From assembly GCA_963575745.1 (NCBI GenBank), contig CAUYUJ010012780.1:997237-1061236 (forward strand): a stretch of DNA of 64,000 nucleotides. The letters run 5' to 3'. Shown here in pieces: positions 11,795 to 24,300 of the stretch. A program made the position numbers and the translations under genes. The notes under the pieces were generated by a model. That model ran no database searches. It was given only the letters and a program-made list of their open reading frames with translations, and was not told the origin of the DNA. Each line of letters begins with the position of its first letter. Position 1 is the first letter of the stretch. This DNA is from Prorocentrum cordatum (lineage: Eukaryota > Sar > Dinophyceae > Prorocentrales > Prorocentraceae).

Positions 11795-12970
11795 GCCGAC
11801 GCCGAAAGTGGGCCGAGGCCTAGGCCTCGGGTCTAGGCCTAAGGCTTAGGCCTAGGCTTAGGACTAGAGCCGCAGGTTCACGACCGAAGGCTTGGCGCCC
11901 TCGGCTGAGGCCTAGAGCCTAGGGCCTGGAAACTAGGGACTGAAGGCATAGGAATTTTGGCAAACATAAGCGTATGCTTAGGCTTGGACCTAGCCCTGGG
12001 CCTAGGCGCAGGGCCTGATGGCTGAGGCACAAGGCCGACGGCCTAGAGCTTAGGGCCTAGGGCCTAGGGCCTGGGCCTCAGCTTAACGCCAACGCCGAGG
12101 CCTACGACTACCCAGAGCCCAATGCGTAATGCCCAAGGCCTGAGGCCCTCGGCGTAAGGCCTGAGGCCTAAGGCTTGACGGCCGTCCTTGAGGGCTAGAG
12201 CCTGATGTCTAGGGCTCAGGCTCACGCTTAAGCCCAGGTCCTTGAGCCGCAGGCCTAAGGCTTAAGGCTTATGGCCTAAGATGAGGGCCCACGGCCTAAA
12301 GCGTCGGCTTCGGGCCTGAGGCACATGGCCGAAGGCATAAGGCTAAGGCCTGGGCGTTGAGGCCTCAAGCCCCATCAATTCAGCCTAGAGTTACGCCGTG
12401 AGTTAGGGCCTACGGCCTAAAGCCTAAGGCCCAAAAGCCTAAAGCCGAACGCCTAACCCTTAATGCCTGATGCCTATGGCCTGAAGCCTGAGCCCAAGAC
12501 CTCAAGCCGCGCGCCTAACCCCTAAGGCCTGATGCCCAATACTTAAATCCTAGGGTCAAGGGCCTAGGACTTGAGGCTAGGGCTGGAGGACTGCGCCAGA
12601 CAGCCCAATGCCCACGCTTAGGGCAAGCTCCTTAAGCACCTGGCTTAAGGCCTAAGTTCTATGGCCTATGCTCAGGGCGTAAGACCTAGGGCCTAGGGGC
12701 TAGGTCCAAGCCTAGGGCCTAGGGGCTGGGGCCCAAGTCCGAAGGCCGTTTGCTAGGGCCCGAGGGCTGAGGCGTCGGGCCCAGGAATGACGCCTAAGCT
12801 TACGCCTGAAGCTACGGCCTAGGGCGTAAGGCTTAAGGCCTAAAGCCTAAGGTTCCAGGCCTAAGGCCGAAGGCCTTAAGCCCAAAGGCTAAGGCCGAAC
12901 GCCTAAGCCCCAACGCAGAAAAGGCCGAGGCCTGAGGCTTAGGGCACATGGCCTAGGGCCAGATGGCTCG
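11795..12970. repeat. degenerate AGGCCTAG/GCCTAAG array
   Basis: About 1.2 kb is built from a 7-8 base vocabulary: GGCCTAG, GGCCTAA, GCTTAGG, GGCCCAA and their complements. Runs of GGCCTAGG-type palindromes occur throughout. There is no fixed period and no long open frame on either strand. It is bounded by ordinary sequence on both sides. Confidence 0.85.
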
Positions 12971-13439
12971 GCCTTCTGATAGAAACCGTGCACACGTTGA
13001 AACCCAAAAGGCAAGCTAAAGCCACAATGCATATAAAAACAAAGCCAGTCCCAAAAATAACCTAATGTTTCGGTTGGCATGGGCAATCTGACGCTGAGGC
13101 CATAGCTGACGCTTGAACTCTGCAGTGCGCTAGCCGAAACTCTGTGGTCCGCCCCCGTCGCGCCGCGAAGTTCCATCCACGCAGCAGAACCGAGTGAACC
13201 ACGAAGCAAACGCCGAATCCCATAAGAAATACAAAAAAAAAAAACACAACGAACCGATACAAAACGCAGAGAAACACAAAAAAACACAACAGAACGCACA
13301 AATCTGCAGAAAAACGTGAAAATCCATAGCAAAATGCAAAAAAAACACATACGAAACAACAAAACAACCATTGAAACGCACCGAAACCGCGCGCGGCCTC
13401 GCCGACGACTACCCGATGAAATTGTGCTATGTTCGGTGG

Positions 13440-13592
13440 CGCTGGGGTACTGCTGGGGTACTGCTGGGGCACTGCTGGGGTACTGCTGGGGTACTGCTGG
13501 GGACCGAAAAGTACTGCTGGAGGTACTGCTGGGGTACTGCTGGGGTACTGCTGGGGTACTGCTGGGGTACTGCTGGGGTACTGCTGGGGACC
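13440..13592. repeat. 11-bp minisatellite GCTGGGGTACT
   Basis: About 14 copies of an 11-base unit with one interruption near 13500. Because 11 is not a multiple of 3, all frames cycle through the same peptide (PAVPQQYPSST on the minus strand), so the open frames here are by-products. Sequence around it, 12.97-14.0 kb, is A-rich on plus (CAAAA, GAAATGC words) without a gene. Confidence 0.9.
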
Positions 13593-13894
13593 CCTGGGTG
13601 CGCTCCCCGCCGACCGCGTTGTGTTTCCATCGCGCGCAACGCTGCGACGCGATGAATTTTCAGTTTCTGTAGAGATTTTAATGAATTTGCAATGGAAATA
13701 TGAAAAAAAAAAGCGAAATGCAAAGGAAATGCATCGGAAAACTTGCAAACCGAAGGAACATTCAAAATTCACGAAGAAATAAACGAACACGCGACGAAAA
13801 AAATGCACGCGCGCCGAACGAACGACGCCTGCAGAAAAAATGATTGGCCTCGGCGCGACCTTCGCAGACGACCAAGCAAAAATTGATGATTGAA

Positions 13895-14600
13895 AAATGT
13901 GCGATAGTTTCGTCCTTACAGGAAGCGGTGGCTTCCCCGTAACAGGAAGCAACAAAAAAACGCGATGGTTTCGTCCTTACAAAAAACGAAAACGTAAAGG
14001 GAACGAGTCGTCATATGATGTTCCACTTGTTTAATTGCATGCACCTGTGCCGAACAAAGCTGCTGGTGCGTGTAAAGCAAGCTTACCAAAGCGAGCGTAC
14101 CGTTTCCAATCGCATCATTATCCATGCCAAGCCAATCGCCACTGCGTTGCCAGGCAGCCGCTGGCAGCTGTCCAGGCAGCAACCCACCTGGAGCGGCAGG
14201 GGTAAGAAGGGAATGATCAGATAGGCGGACGGGTGCAATACAAAGAAATACACTAATGTAATGCGGGAGGAACAAAGAACGAGACAACCGTGGCAACAAT
14301 GATCGCATGCCTGTGCACAGAGGACAGCGGTGGCATGCATGCAATCTGATTACACACGCGCACGTGCAGGTATGAATGCAAGGCCCCACGTGCATGTATG
14401 TTTACCACGTTGCGCGTGTGCGTACAACCTCGGGCACACGTGTATGTATGAGCACGCGTGCATGTATGGTACGATGAAGCGCACGTGCATGTAGAAGCAC
14501 ACGTTTGCGCACTGCAGAAGTGAAGCGCGTCATGTCGCGCGGAGACTGAGTAGCAACATCCCGCGCCGACCTCCACGCGATTAACGCCGATGGCGCATAT
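13895..14600. other. gene-poor stretch with a partial duplication and CACGTGCATGTATG words
   Basis: A segment with GTTTCGTCCTTACA occurs twice, about 68 bases apart (from about 13905 and 13973). From 14340 to 14500 the motif GCACGTGCATGTATG recurs irregularly. No gene is supported. Confidence 0.5.
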
Positions 14601-14734
14601 GATAGGACTGGTAAAGTATTACCTGCGGTGGTGAGTTGTGTTGTGATGCGTGCAGGGTAGCATGCGTTCGAATGGTGGGGCGCAGCGGAGCAGGGGGGTG
14701 ATGGGGAGCTTGGGGAGGAGCACGAGGAGGACGA

Positions 14735-15081
14735 GCAGTGAGGAGGAGGAGGATGAGGAGGAGGAAGGACGATGAGGGTGATGATGGGAGGATGGGGAGG
14801 AGAAAGAGGAGTAGCAGCATGAGTAGTAGTAGGAGGAGGAAGAGGAGGAGGAGGAGGAGGAGGGGGAGGAGGAGGAGGAGGAGGAGGAGGGAGGAGGGAG
14901 GAGGAGGAGAGGAGGAGGAGGAGGAGGAGGGGGAGGAGGAGGAGGAGGAGGAGGAGGAGGAGGAGGAGGGAGGAGGAGGAGGAGGAGGAGGAGGAGGAGG
15001 AGGAGGAGGAGGAGGAGGGGGGGGGGGGGAGGAGGAGGAGGAGGGAGGAGGAGGAGGAGGAGGAGGAGGAGGAGGAGGATA
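14735..15081. repeat. (GGA)n purine tract
   Basis: Nearly pure GGA with a G10 run near 15019. Flanking 15085-15225 is mixed sequence that could hold a small exon on either strand, but no frame is convincing. Confidence 0.85.
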
Positions 15082-15234
15082 AGGATGATGAGCTGTCACG
15101 ACTCGTCCCAACATCGCCTTGGCTCCCTGGCTCGGGCCTGGTCGTGTGAACGTGTCCTGTCTGGGTCGTGGCACGTGGGTGCGAACACCCATCTTCCTCC
15201 TCCCCCTGCCGACGATTACGACGACGATGGAGGG

Positions 15235-15800
15235 GGATCATCAGGAGGAGGAGGAGGATGTGGATGAGGAGGAGGAGGAGAATGAGGAGGAGGGACGATG
15301 AGGAGGAGGGAGGAGGAGGAGGAAGAGGAGGAGGAGGAGGAAGAACATGAGGAGGAGGATGAGGAGGAGGAGGAGTAGACTGGGGAACAGGAGGAGGAGG
15401 AGGAGGAGGAGGAGGAGGAGGAAGAGAGGGAGAATGAGGCGGAGGAGGAGGAGGAGTAGGAGGAGGATGAGGAAGCGTTATCATAAGCACTTGGCGGAAC
15501 GCGGCTCGGAAGGACGAGGAGGCGGATCAGTGGGAGGAGGAGGCGGTGGAGGAACAGGCGGAGGAGGAGGGGGAGGAGGCGCCCTCATAACCATTGGGCA
15601 CAAACGGCTCGGAAGGAGGAGGAGGAGGAGAAGGAGGAGGAGGGAGTAGGAAGAGGAGAGCCAATGAGGAGAGATGAGGATGAGGAGGGGACACTGATGG
15701 AGGAGGAGGGGACGCTGAGGATGAGGGATCGCTGAGGAGAAGGAGGAGGAGGAGGAGGAGGGGGAGGAGGAGGAGGGGGGGCACGAGGAGGGGACGCTGA
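15235..15800. repeat. (GGA)n tracts with short non-repeat islands
   Basis: GGA/GAGGAT tracts are broken by non-repeat islands at about 15478-15530 and 15580-15615. The islands resemble the repeat-intron and small-exon pattern of the 11-exon gene (minus strand reads EPFVPNGYEGA in one island), but they are too short to call. Confidence 0.6.
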
Positions 15801-15989
15801 GAAGGAGGGGACGCTGAGGAGGATGTTGCCAAACACGTCAACCCTCGTCGATCCTCCTGGGGAGATGCGCTAACAAGTCTGATGAGGATGGAGGGGGGAG
15901 CAGAGGGCGCCACGGTCCTAGTGCGAGACGTAGGAGTCGGAGTCGGAGATGATGCTGTCGTTCGGACGCCTCCGCGCAAGCAGGGCCGT

Positions 15990-16160
15990 ATTCCTCCCTC
16001 CCTCATCCTCCCTCTCTCGTCCTCCCTCCTCCCTCCTCCCCGACGGTCCTCCCTCCCTACTCCTCCCTCCCTCCTCCCCAACAGTCATCCCTCCCTCCCT
16101 GCTCCTTCGTCCCTCGCTCTCTCCCTCCTCCTCCTTTCGCCCTCTGTCATACTATCCCCG
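15990..16160. repeat. CCTCCCTCC pyrimidine tract
   Basis: Irregular CCTCCCTCCTCC repeats downstream of the 16325-17242 gene. Nothing else is seen here. Confidence 0.7.
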
Positions 16161-16324
16161 TATGATCCTCAACATATCTTCCCAGATTCTCTTATCTTCC
16201 TCAACCTATCTCCTGAAACTCATCGACCTATCTTCCCAAACTCCCCGTATGGCTCAAATGCTCCACACATTTTTCACGAGCTGGGATCGCCGATCGGCGG
16301 ATCAGCGGGCGCCGCCAGCTCCAT

Positions 16325-17242
16325 TCAGCAGCCGTCGTCATCGCCGAGGTTCTCGTCGAAGTTGGCGGCGAGGGAGTCGGCGTCGGCGTCGATGGCGTCG
16401 GCGCGGGCGTCGTCGAGGCGCTCGGCGTAGGCGAGGGCGTAGTCGACGGCGCCTGGGCGGTCCCAGGGCTGGGCGTCGGGGAAGGAGTCGAAGGAGACAC
16501 CCTCGTCCTCGTTCTCGTCCTCCTGGATGGGCAAGAGAATCTGCTCCTCAGCCTGGATCTGCTGCTCCTCCTGGATCGGCTGCTCCTCCTGGATCGGCTG
16601 CTCCTCCTGGATCGGCTGCTCCTGGGAGGAATCGTGAATGTGGATCGCCTCGTCGGCGCGCCGACGATTCACCTCGACCAGCTGCAACTTCAGGAAGCGA
16701 ATCTCCGTCTCGAACCAATCGATCCGATTCATGATCGCGAAGCTCGCGCCGATATCGGAGAGGTCGATGGTCTCAGGCCCCCAAGGGGGCAGCACATCAC
16801 GGACCACCTGCTCCTGCTGATTGGGCGATGGTGGGATCACGTGCACGTGCTCCTGCTGATTGGGCCGCGGCGGCGATGGTGGGATCACGACCACCTGCTC
16901 CTGCTGATTAGGCGGCCGCGGCGATGATTGGAACGCTTGCTCGGACTCGGGCTGGTCCTGCACAAGCTCGTGTGGCGTCAGTGGCCCTCGAATAGCTGGC
17001 ACACTACCTGGGGTCACTGACCATCCTGGCCTCATTGGGAGGACGCTCGCGCCAATCTCTGGCGCGATGGGCCCCGCGATAGTAGCATGAGGCGCCCTGG
17101 CGAGGAACATGTAGTCGCCGCCGCTGCCCCTGCTGCCAGGCGATCCCATCAGCAACAGGTGGCCCTCGTGAAGAGTCCGATCTTGACGTGCTGGCGAACG
17201 GCTCCTCCGACGCGGGCAAGGGCTGCTCGGCCCTGGCGTCAT
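16325..17242 (-). CDS. Gln/Pro-rich acidic protein with internal repeats (305 aa)
   Basis: An open frame ends in TGA; I take the ATG at 17242 as start. It has an N-terminal basic/Ser part, then three copies of a block containing NQQEQV and IPPSP (about residues 115-160), a helical segment with IDWFETEIRFLKLQLVEVNRRRADEAI that could form a coiled coil, four QPIQEE-like hexapeptides, and an acidic C-terminus with AVDYALAYAERLDDARADAI. The frame stays open upstream, and a strong acceptor-like site (T-run then TTCAG) sits at about 17255-17290 on the minus strand, so this may be a terminal exon whose first exon I cannot place. The family is not recognised. Confidence 0.5.
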   Translation of the reverse strand: MTPGPSSPCPRRRSRSPARQDRTLHEGHLLLMGSPGSRGSGGDYMFLARAPHATIAGPIAPEIGASVLPMRPGWSVTPGSVPAIRGPLTPHELVQDQPESEQAFQSSPRPPNQQEQVVVIPPSPPRPNQQEHVHVIPPSPNQQEQVVRDVLPPWGPETIDLSDIGASFAIMNRIDWFETEIRFLKLQLVEVNRRRADEAIHIHDSSQEQPIQEEQPIQEEQPIQEEQQIQAEEQILLPIQEDENEDEGVSFDSFPDAQPWDRPGAVDYALAYAERLDDARADAIDADADSLAANFDENLGDDDGC

Positions 17243-18337
17243 GGGCGGCCGTGCAGCCCCTGAAGGCACGAAAACAAAAAAAAAAAACAAGCCCCGTGGA
17301 TCCGAATCTGGAACCAAAACGGCTACGGAACATGAACTGTAATCACACGGATGTAGCCCCACGCGGACGTGGATAGGACGCGGGGTTTCAATTTCAATCA
17401 GCATGGGCGTGGCCAGAACGAGTGTTTTCCGCCAACTTCCGCCGAGATGCGCCAGCTTCCGCCGTGTAAAGGGTTGCTTCCGCCAGCTTCCGAGCTTCGA
17501 AGAGCTCTGCAGCCTTGTCGGGCTGCCGCCCCTCACTCGCCAACAACATGAACGATGAAAGCAGTGGCCGCGCCCCAAAGGTGACAGTCCCCTCAAAGCC
17601 CCCAACGGTGAAACGGTGGCCCGCAACAGCGCTCTTGCGCCAAGTGATTATTACTCTTGTTTCCCTCCTGGACCCCTCCATCCCCCACTCGTAAGAGAAA
17701 ACCTTATATGTGCGTCCTCCACTTTCCCTCCTCCAGCCCTTGTTGCTGCAGTTCCCTCTGCACCCCCTTCCCTCGACAGAAAGAAGCGCAAGCGCCTTCG
17801 CGCGGACAGACCAGCCCAGCAGCCAACGAAGTTGTTCTTCACGCTGGAAATAATGCTGAACATGTGAAACCTCCAAGGGGCGCGGGGGCAACGTGACAGC
17901 AAATGCGAGAGAGGCAGAGTCCAGTAGAAACCGATCCGAACCGGAAAAAGATGCCCTTGGAACGGGCGCCCCGTGAACAGCAAGAGAGCACCGTCGGACC
18001 TTCGGACTGCCGTTTGCTGCGTGACATTTTGAACATGAAAATATTCTTCTTGTCCGTTCATCTCCTCCTCCTCTACACCCTTCTCCTCGCCGTTATCCTA
18101 CCCCTTCCTCATCCCCATCCTCTTCCTCATCCTTCCCCCTCTTACTCCTCATGATCCGCATGTCCTCCCCGCCCCTCCTCCTCCAAAGATCCTCATCCGT
18201 ATCCCCATCCTCCCCACCTCGGTCTCTTCCCCACCTCTTCCTCGTGCCCTTCGTCCTCCTCCGCTCCATCTCACCCCCTGCCTTCCTTTCCCCTTATTGA
18301 GGCCCAGAGCTTGATCGCAATCTGCAAACCTCAACCC
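17243..18337 (-). other. possible upstream exon sequence, then pyrimidine-rich tract
   Basis: Minus-strand frames here include protein-like runs, for example AAELFEARKLAEATLYTAEAG near 17.45 kb and MNGQEEYFHVQNVTQQTA near 18.03 kb, but no consistent splice chain joins them to the gene at 16.3 kb. 18050-18300 is CTCCTC/TCCTCAT-rich. Confidence 0.3.
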
Positions 18338-21300
18338 TCAATCCGACGAGGACGAGGCATCGGATGCACTGGACGAGGACGATCTCGAGGTTGAAGATGG
18401 GTTCTTAGAATCCGAACCATCTGCGCCCTCGTCCTCTCCGTCGTCGCCGCCGTCCTCCAGGTCCTCTACCCCCTCGGGCTCCTCCAAGGCACGGTGGGCC
18501 TCGCCGAGCAGGGCCCCCAAGGGCGCGCGGGGCCTACCTTTTAACCACAGGGCTGGCGGTATATTGCCAGGTGGAAGGGCAGCATCTAATTCATCGTGAT
18601 CTAATAACGGGAGGCTCTCGGGCTCGATCCTCTTATGTTGATCTGCTCTGTGGGTGAGACGCTCGCCGACGAGCAACCACAATCTCAGCCGACGTAAGGT
18701 CTCGTCTTGGGTGGATGGTGTATAAGACCTCGTTTTTGTACAGCACGTGCTGACTGGATCCCCAGCATCCCGATGGAATTTGCATGTAACTTGGTACTGA
18801 GGGCGGCCTTTGGCAACGGTGACACATATCCGAAATGGCCCCCAGGGGCCGCTGGCTGGATGGCGAGACCTCGGCGCCGACGAACGCAACGAGGGAAGCT
18901 CAGACGGCGACGGCGCCCCTGGTGGCGCTGGCGCTGGAAGAGCAGGATGAACAGGTGGCACAGGTGGTGGAATCGGCGGTTGTGGTGGCGGTGGCTCTGG
19001 TAGCCCCGACAACGGCGCGCCGCCCGTTGGGGGAAGCAAAGGCGCCTCTGGCAACGCTGCAAGAGCAGGTGGCAGAGTCGGCTCTGCTGGAAGAGCAGGA
19101 GGTAGTGGTGGCCCCAGTGGCTCCGACAGTGGCGCTCCATCATCTGCTGGAGACACACCCCCAAGTACAGGCGCATCGGTCCCCCCCACTGGCGTATCGG
19201 TCCCCCCCACAGGGGTAAGGACATCAGCGTCGTCACGTCCCCCACCTCCAAATGGTACAGCGTCGCCCTCGCTTTCGTTCGCAGTCTCTGTGTCGTCGTC
19301 GTTGCCCCTGTCGCCGCAAGCAGTGCCGACGATGTCTCCGACGTCGTCTGCCAAGTCTTCGAGGGGGGGCAATACTGGGGCATCCAGAGCAAGCGCTGGC
19401 TTCGCCCGAGCCGTGCCAGTGCGCCGACGTTTCCGAGGCCTCCTGGGGGCCCAAGAATAGCGACGCAAAATTCGGATGCACGCAATGGTTGGGTACTAAC
19501 ATCACCCCAATTCAATTTCCCCCTGGCCAAACGCATACCTCAGATGACATCCGAGAGGACGCGCAGGAAAACATCCAGGAGACCCAGGACAAGGAGACAC
19601 AAGACAACAAACGGCCACCGTTATCGCCGTCAGTCGTCGCAGTCGTCGTGACCGTTTGGGGGCATCGCCGACGCTCAAAAACAAACATCGCCCCCCTCTT
19701 CTCCTTCCCTCCTCGCGAGCGTGCGTGCCCCAAGGTACCCCACCACGCGTGCATCGTACCCTTTTTGTTGCCCCGACTCCTTTCTTCACCAGCGTCGTCT
19801 TCGATAGCTTTGAGGTCCCCACCGCACAAAACATTGTATTCAGCAGGCTTTCCGCCATGCGGAACTATGCAGCGACCATCAAGTAAACGTCGCAAATACT
19901 TAGGTCCGATTGTTTTGGCATGCTTGTTGAAATACCAACACTTCGATGCATCAGCATCGTCGGGGTCGCATGGGCACGGGCGTTCATTTTTTTTTGTCTG
20001 GCAAAGGCAGGCCTGACCAGCCCCTTTCCCGCAAGTCGCATAATAATTCCCAGGTCGTCTTTTCAGTGTCTTTGATGCCCTGACGGGGCAGTAGGGCAGG
20101 TTCGGGAGCTCGGAGGATTTGGAATGCTGACACATCTTCCAAACCGAATGGCGTAATGCGCCATCCTTGGACGTCTACCCCGAAACTTTCATCTAAAGGA
20201 ATGCGTTCACAGCACACGTATCCAGCCCGCTCCAAGCAGCCTAGCAGAGCCTCATGAACGGAAGCATAGTCTGAACCTTCGTCAATAACGTAAGCTGTGT
20301 CGGAATCTGGCAGCCCGCCGCAATTAATCAAATCAGTAAGGAGGGCCGCAGCATGACCAGTATCATTATCATGGATCTCGGCAGGCCAGCCAACTCCAGG
20401 TAAGTACAAAATATCACCTGGTGGAGCTGTTAAGACCACATGCGGGCGACCATACAACTACCTACCTTCGCGCACAAGCGCATGTATGCGACATCACACC
20501 TGCACACGAACAATATATCCTAAGGCCAGTCGGCAGTCAACTACACAAGACCACATGCATGCGCACGCACACGCGCGCCCAGAACTCGATGAGCACATGC
20601 GCACGCACATGGACAAGACCACATGCGCATATGTGCATGCGCGCACACGCACAATACCACATGCGCACGCACACGCGCAAACATTCGGGGTCTAGGACGG
20701 GTGCACCTACATGCGTACATGTGTTTCAGTTTTTTTTTGGGGGAAGCCCACCTGTAGCATGCCATCGGAGGAGATCGGATTGAATATCGATGGTGCTCTC
20801 GAAGTGGCGCCTGTTGAGGATGCGGGTGCTGCCACCATCGGCAGAGAATAAATCAGTCGATGGGTCCACGCCCTGAGTTGAAACGCACAACTTGACATTC
20901 CTTCCGTCGCCATTTCCATCATCATCCCATACAGCACGTATACTGTGTATAGTAATCGCCAAGTCATCGTTGCTCAAGTTGCAGCGTGGTGGACGCACGA
21001 TTTTTCTTGAGTTGGGCGATTTGTGGATCACCTGGAACACCGCGTGGTTCCGCAACTCGGCGGTGCTTGCCGTGTGGAGCTGTATTGCTGCAGATACCCG
21101 TTCATCGTACATAGGAGCATCACCGTGCGCAGGCATGAGTGCTGGCGCCGTGTAGTCACTGTCGGTCAACGGCAGAATATTCGGCACTAGTAGGTCTCGA
21201 TCGCCGCTGACGGCTGACTGCAACGTTGGGGCGTTTTCTGGCACAGAGGCCAGTGTATAGAACGTTCCCTTTTGAAGTACTTTGCGAAAGTGTTGTAGCG

Positions 21301-24300
21301 CACACGTGGATGCCAACCTACGCTTTGCAATCGCAAACGCACGCACGCCCTGTGCTCTGCGCAACGCGCGTGCTCTCCCCACCGTCCATTCTCCCTGTCG
21401 ATCGCCCCCGCTCCCTATGATTCCCTCCGGGAGCCGTGGAACCTCGGCGCGGGGGCGTTGCGGAACCGTCGCCTGTCCTCTTGGAGTACCGACGCTGATT
21501 CCTCCAGAGAACACGGAAGGTGGGAGAGCAGCTGTATTCCTGGCAGTCACTTGGCGGCTCAATCCTCCTCCTCCGTCTCCTTCTCCTCCTCCCTGTCCTC
21601 CGTCTCCCCCTCCTCCTCCGCCCCCGCACTCCTTATCGCCCGCAGCGTACCCTCGCGGTGGAACCGCCAGGTGTTTACGCTAACGTTGCACGTTGCAGAG
21701 GCCGTGCGTGCGGTTGCGTTTCCCTGCGCTACCTGAGGCCATGATTGGCTGAATCAGTCCGCTTCAGCTCGTCACCTTTGGGAGGTGCTGGGAATGCTTT
21801 GTGAAGAACGTCCCGCCGTTGGTGCTGAGTCTTGGGATCTAGCCTGTAAAATACAGAACAAAGAGACTCCCGACAAAACTTGCCCTTCTTCCCAATCTCC
21901 TCCACGAGTGTAGGATGTCCGTGTAGATTGAATAAGCTGGCAATCTTCTTTGCTGATTTCCGAACTGTCTGAATAGTGTCTGCCAGGCGCACAAGTAACT
22001 GAGGGTCGTCCGCCATCCGCCGTGCCAGAAAAGGAATCTTGAGCTGCACGTTCACGAAGGCCCCCCCTGCGTGGGGGGCCCTCGACGTATTTAGTTTGTT
22101 GTGACGATGCCGAGCTTCTATTGACCTTTCGCATACAGGTATGCACAACGTCTGAGCAGCTATTCGCTTTACCTCTGGTAGTTCAGACAAAGGGGCCCCG
22201 TTGATGAAGGCGTCCACGCTGGATCTGATCGGCGAAGCAGGGTCGCATACTTTGAATACCAGTGGCCACATGGAAGCACGCTGCTGGTCTGAAAGGGCCT
22301 GGTACTGCGCAAGTGATTCCTGAACGGCAGCTCGGGCAGGGGCCTCCGACGTCCCACAGTACGAGGTGCATCCGATAGCGCACAGCCTGTGCGGGAGAAA
22401 TTTCCAGTGCGAAAGCTTGCTCTCTATACACTCCATAAGGGCACTGCGACATAACTCAAATTCTGCGACGATCTTGCCCCTATCGCCCTTCTGAAGAGCA
22501 GATGTCCGTAAGAGGAGTTTGCCGAGGGATGCGTTCGCAAGGGCGTGTAGGTGGTCGAAGCCTCTCCCAGACGCTAGTTCGGGAGCCCTGCGCCCACGGA
22601 GGGGGCACGTCGCGTGCCTCACCCCCGTCTCTGTGCCATAATCTGAACGTCGTGCAAAATATGGTCGGGACTCTGAAAAGCCAGCTTTCTCCGAATACGG
22701 CACTTCGTGACAAGGGCAAGATTCACACCAGTTCTGAAATTCAAACAACGTCCCATGTGTCACAAGTAAAATCATATGGTTATGTGACCAGAAATATGGG
22801 TCGTGGATTGCTTCGGACACTAGCTGCATTTCCGCCTGGGTGACCTCGGGCTCGTTGGCAGGCCGTTGCGGGGCGGCCTCGGTTGCATCCGCTGCGCCGT
22901 CAGCGTCAGGCAGCCGCGTGTTGTAGCGCGCTGCATCCCAGAAGTGCCTCAAGCCTGTTTCGCAGTGTTGTAGCTGTACCAGCGCAGGGATCCACGAACC
23001 AAACCTCCATTCTGCTGGCTTGGTTGTCGCAGCAAGAATGCTTTTGCGGAACTGCTGGGCGGCAGGCGTGCTGAAGCACCGTTCTAGCAAACGTTGCTTG
23101 GTCCAGGGGTCAACCAATAGCTTCACGAGCGGCTTGGCACGAGCGACAAACCATTCCGTGTTCTTCAGGGCATTGATGACGTCGTTCAACGCATTGTTGC
23201 ATATATGTAGTAGTCCAGCCACTTGCAACGATGATCCGAAAAAGCCCGTGCGCGCCACTCGGTCTTCATCTTCGGCGGAAGGCTTGTATGGCTGCGGCGG
23301 CGGGGGGATGGCGCCCATCTGCGTGTCCTCCGCGGCAGCGCCGTCGTCGTCGACGGCCCCATCGAGCGAGGCAGCAAAGTCGTGGGCAGAGTGCGCCGTT
23401 GCATTGTCAATCATGCCGTCGGCGTCGTCTTCTGCGGGGGTGCCAAAAATGTCGTCAGCCTGGGCCTGGGGGGCTCCCGAGACGCAGCCATCGTCGGACA
23501 TCGCGCCCAAGTCGTGTAGGCCAGCAGGTGGTTCGGCAACGGCGGCGCCGTCGCCGTCCACAACGCCGTCGGTGGAGCCGACAGGCAGCGCGTGGGCAGG
23601 GGACTCAGCGCGCCCGTCGTCGTCCCCCACGTGGAAGTCCGTCCAGTGTGGAAACACTGCTGACAAGTCGGTAGGCAAGGCACGGGACATGATGGACTCT
23701 GTTCCCAGGTCCGAACAGAATGCCAAGACCCGTTGGCTCCGAAGTTGCGCTTCCAGCATAGTATGAGATTCCAACCGAAATTGGTGAATCAAGGCATGAA
23801 GCTTATCGGCCGCCCCTGTCGCTTGCGAACCCATGCCGAGGGCTGTAAACTGATGGTGCCGAACCAACTTCGTAAGCTCCCGAGTCAGAGTCTGGTATTG
23901 TCGGGATGCTTCCGCCTGCGCCTGCCGCCTGTCGCCGCCGTCGTCGTCCGAATCATCCGCGTGGAAGCCCGTGTGCGCATAGTCCACAGCATCTTGCTTA
24001 AGAAATTGGAGGGTTCTGCAGACGTCATAAATCCTGAGTACATCCAGGCATCGGAACGACTCTGTGATCTGCCAGTCCACGCCCAGCAGCGGGCTTGCAT
24101 CGGATAGTATGTATTCGGCCACATTGTCCGCAGCGAGGAGCTCCCGCGTCGCATCTTGTTCCTCCCTGCAAAGGGCAGCATCCAAAGTGAAGTAGTACCC
24201 TTGAACTGTCTGTCGAGCAGGAACGCCAGCGCCGCCCCGAAGTGCTTCCAGAAGCGGCTCTCCCAGGCTTCCAGGTAGAACGATGCTGATGACGTTCTTG

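Noticed and set aside
12889-13955. Minus-strand open frames around the 11-bp minisatellite (PAVPQQYPSST repeats)
   Set aside because: The 11-base unit gives the same peptide in all frames; flanks are A/T-rich and not protein-like.
16240-16258. CCCGTATGGCTCAAATG resembling a leader with an internal deletion
   Set aside because: It needs a 7-base gap and there is no plus-strand gene after it.
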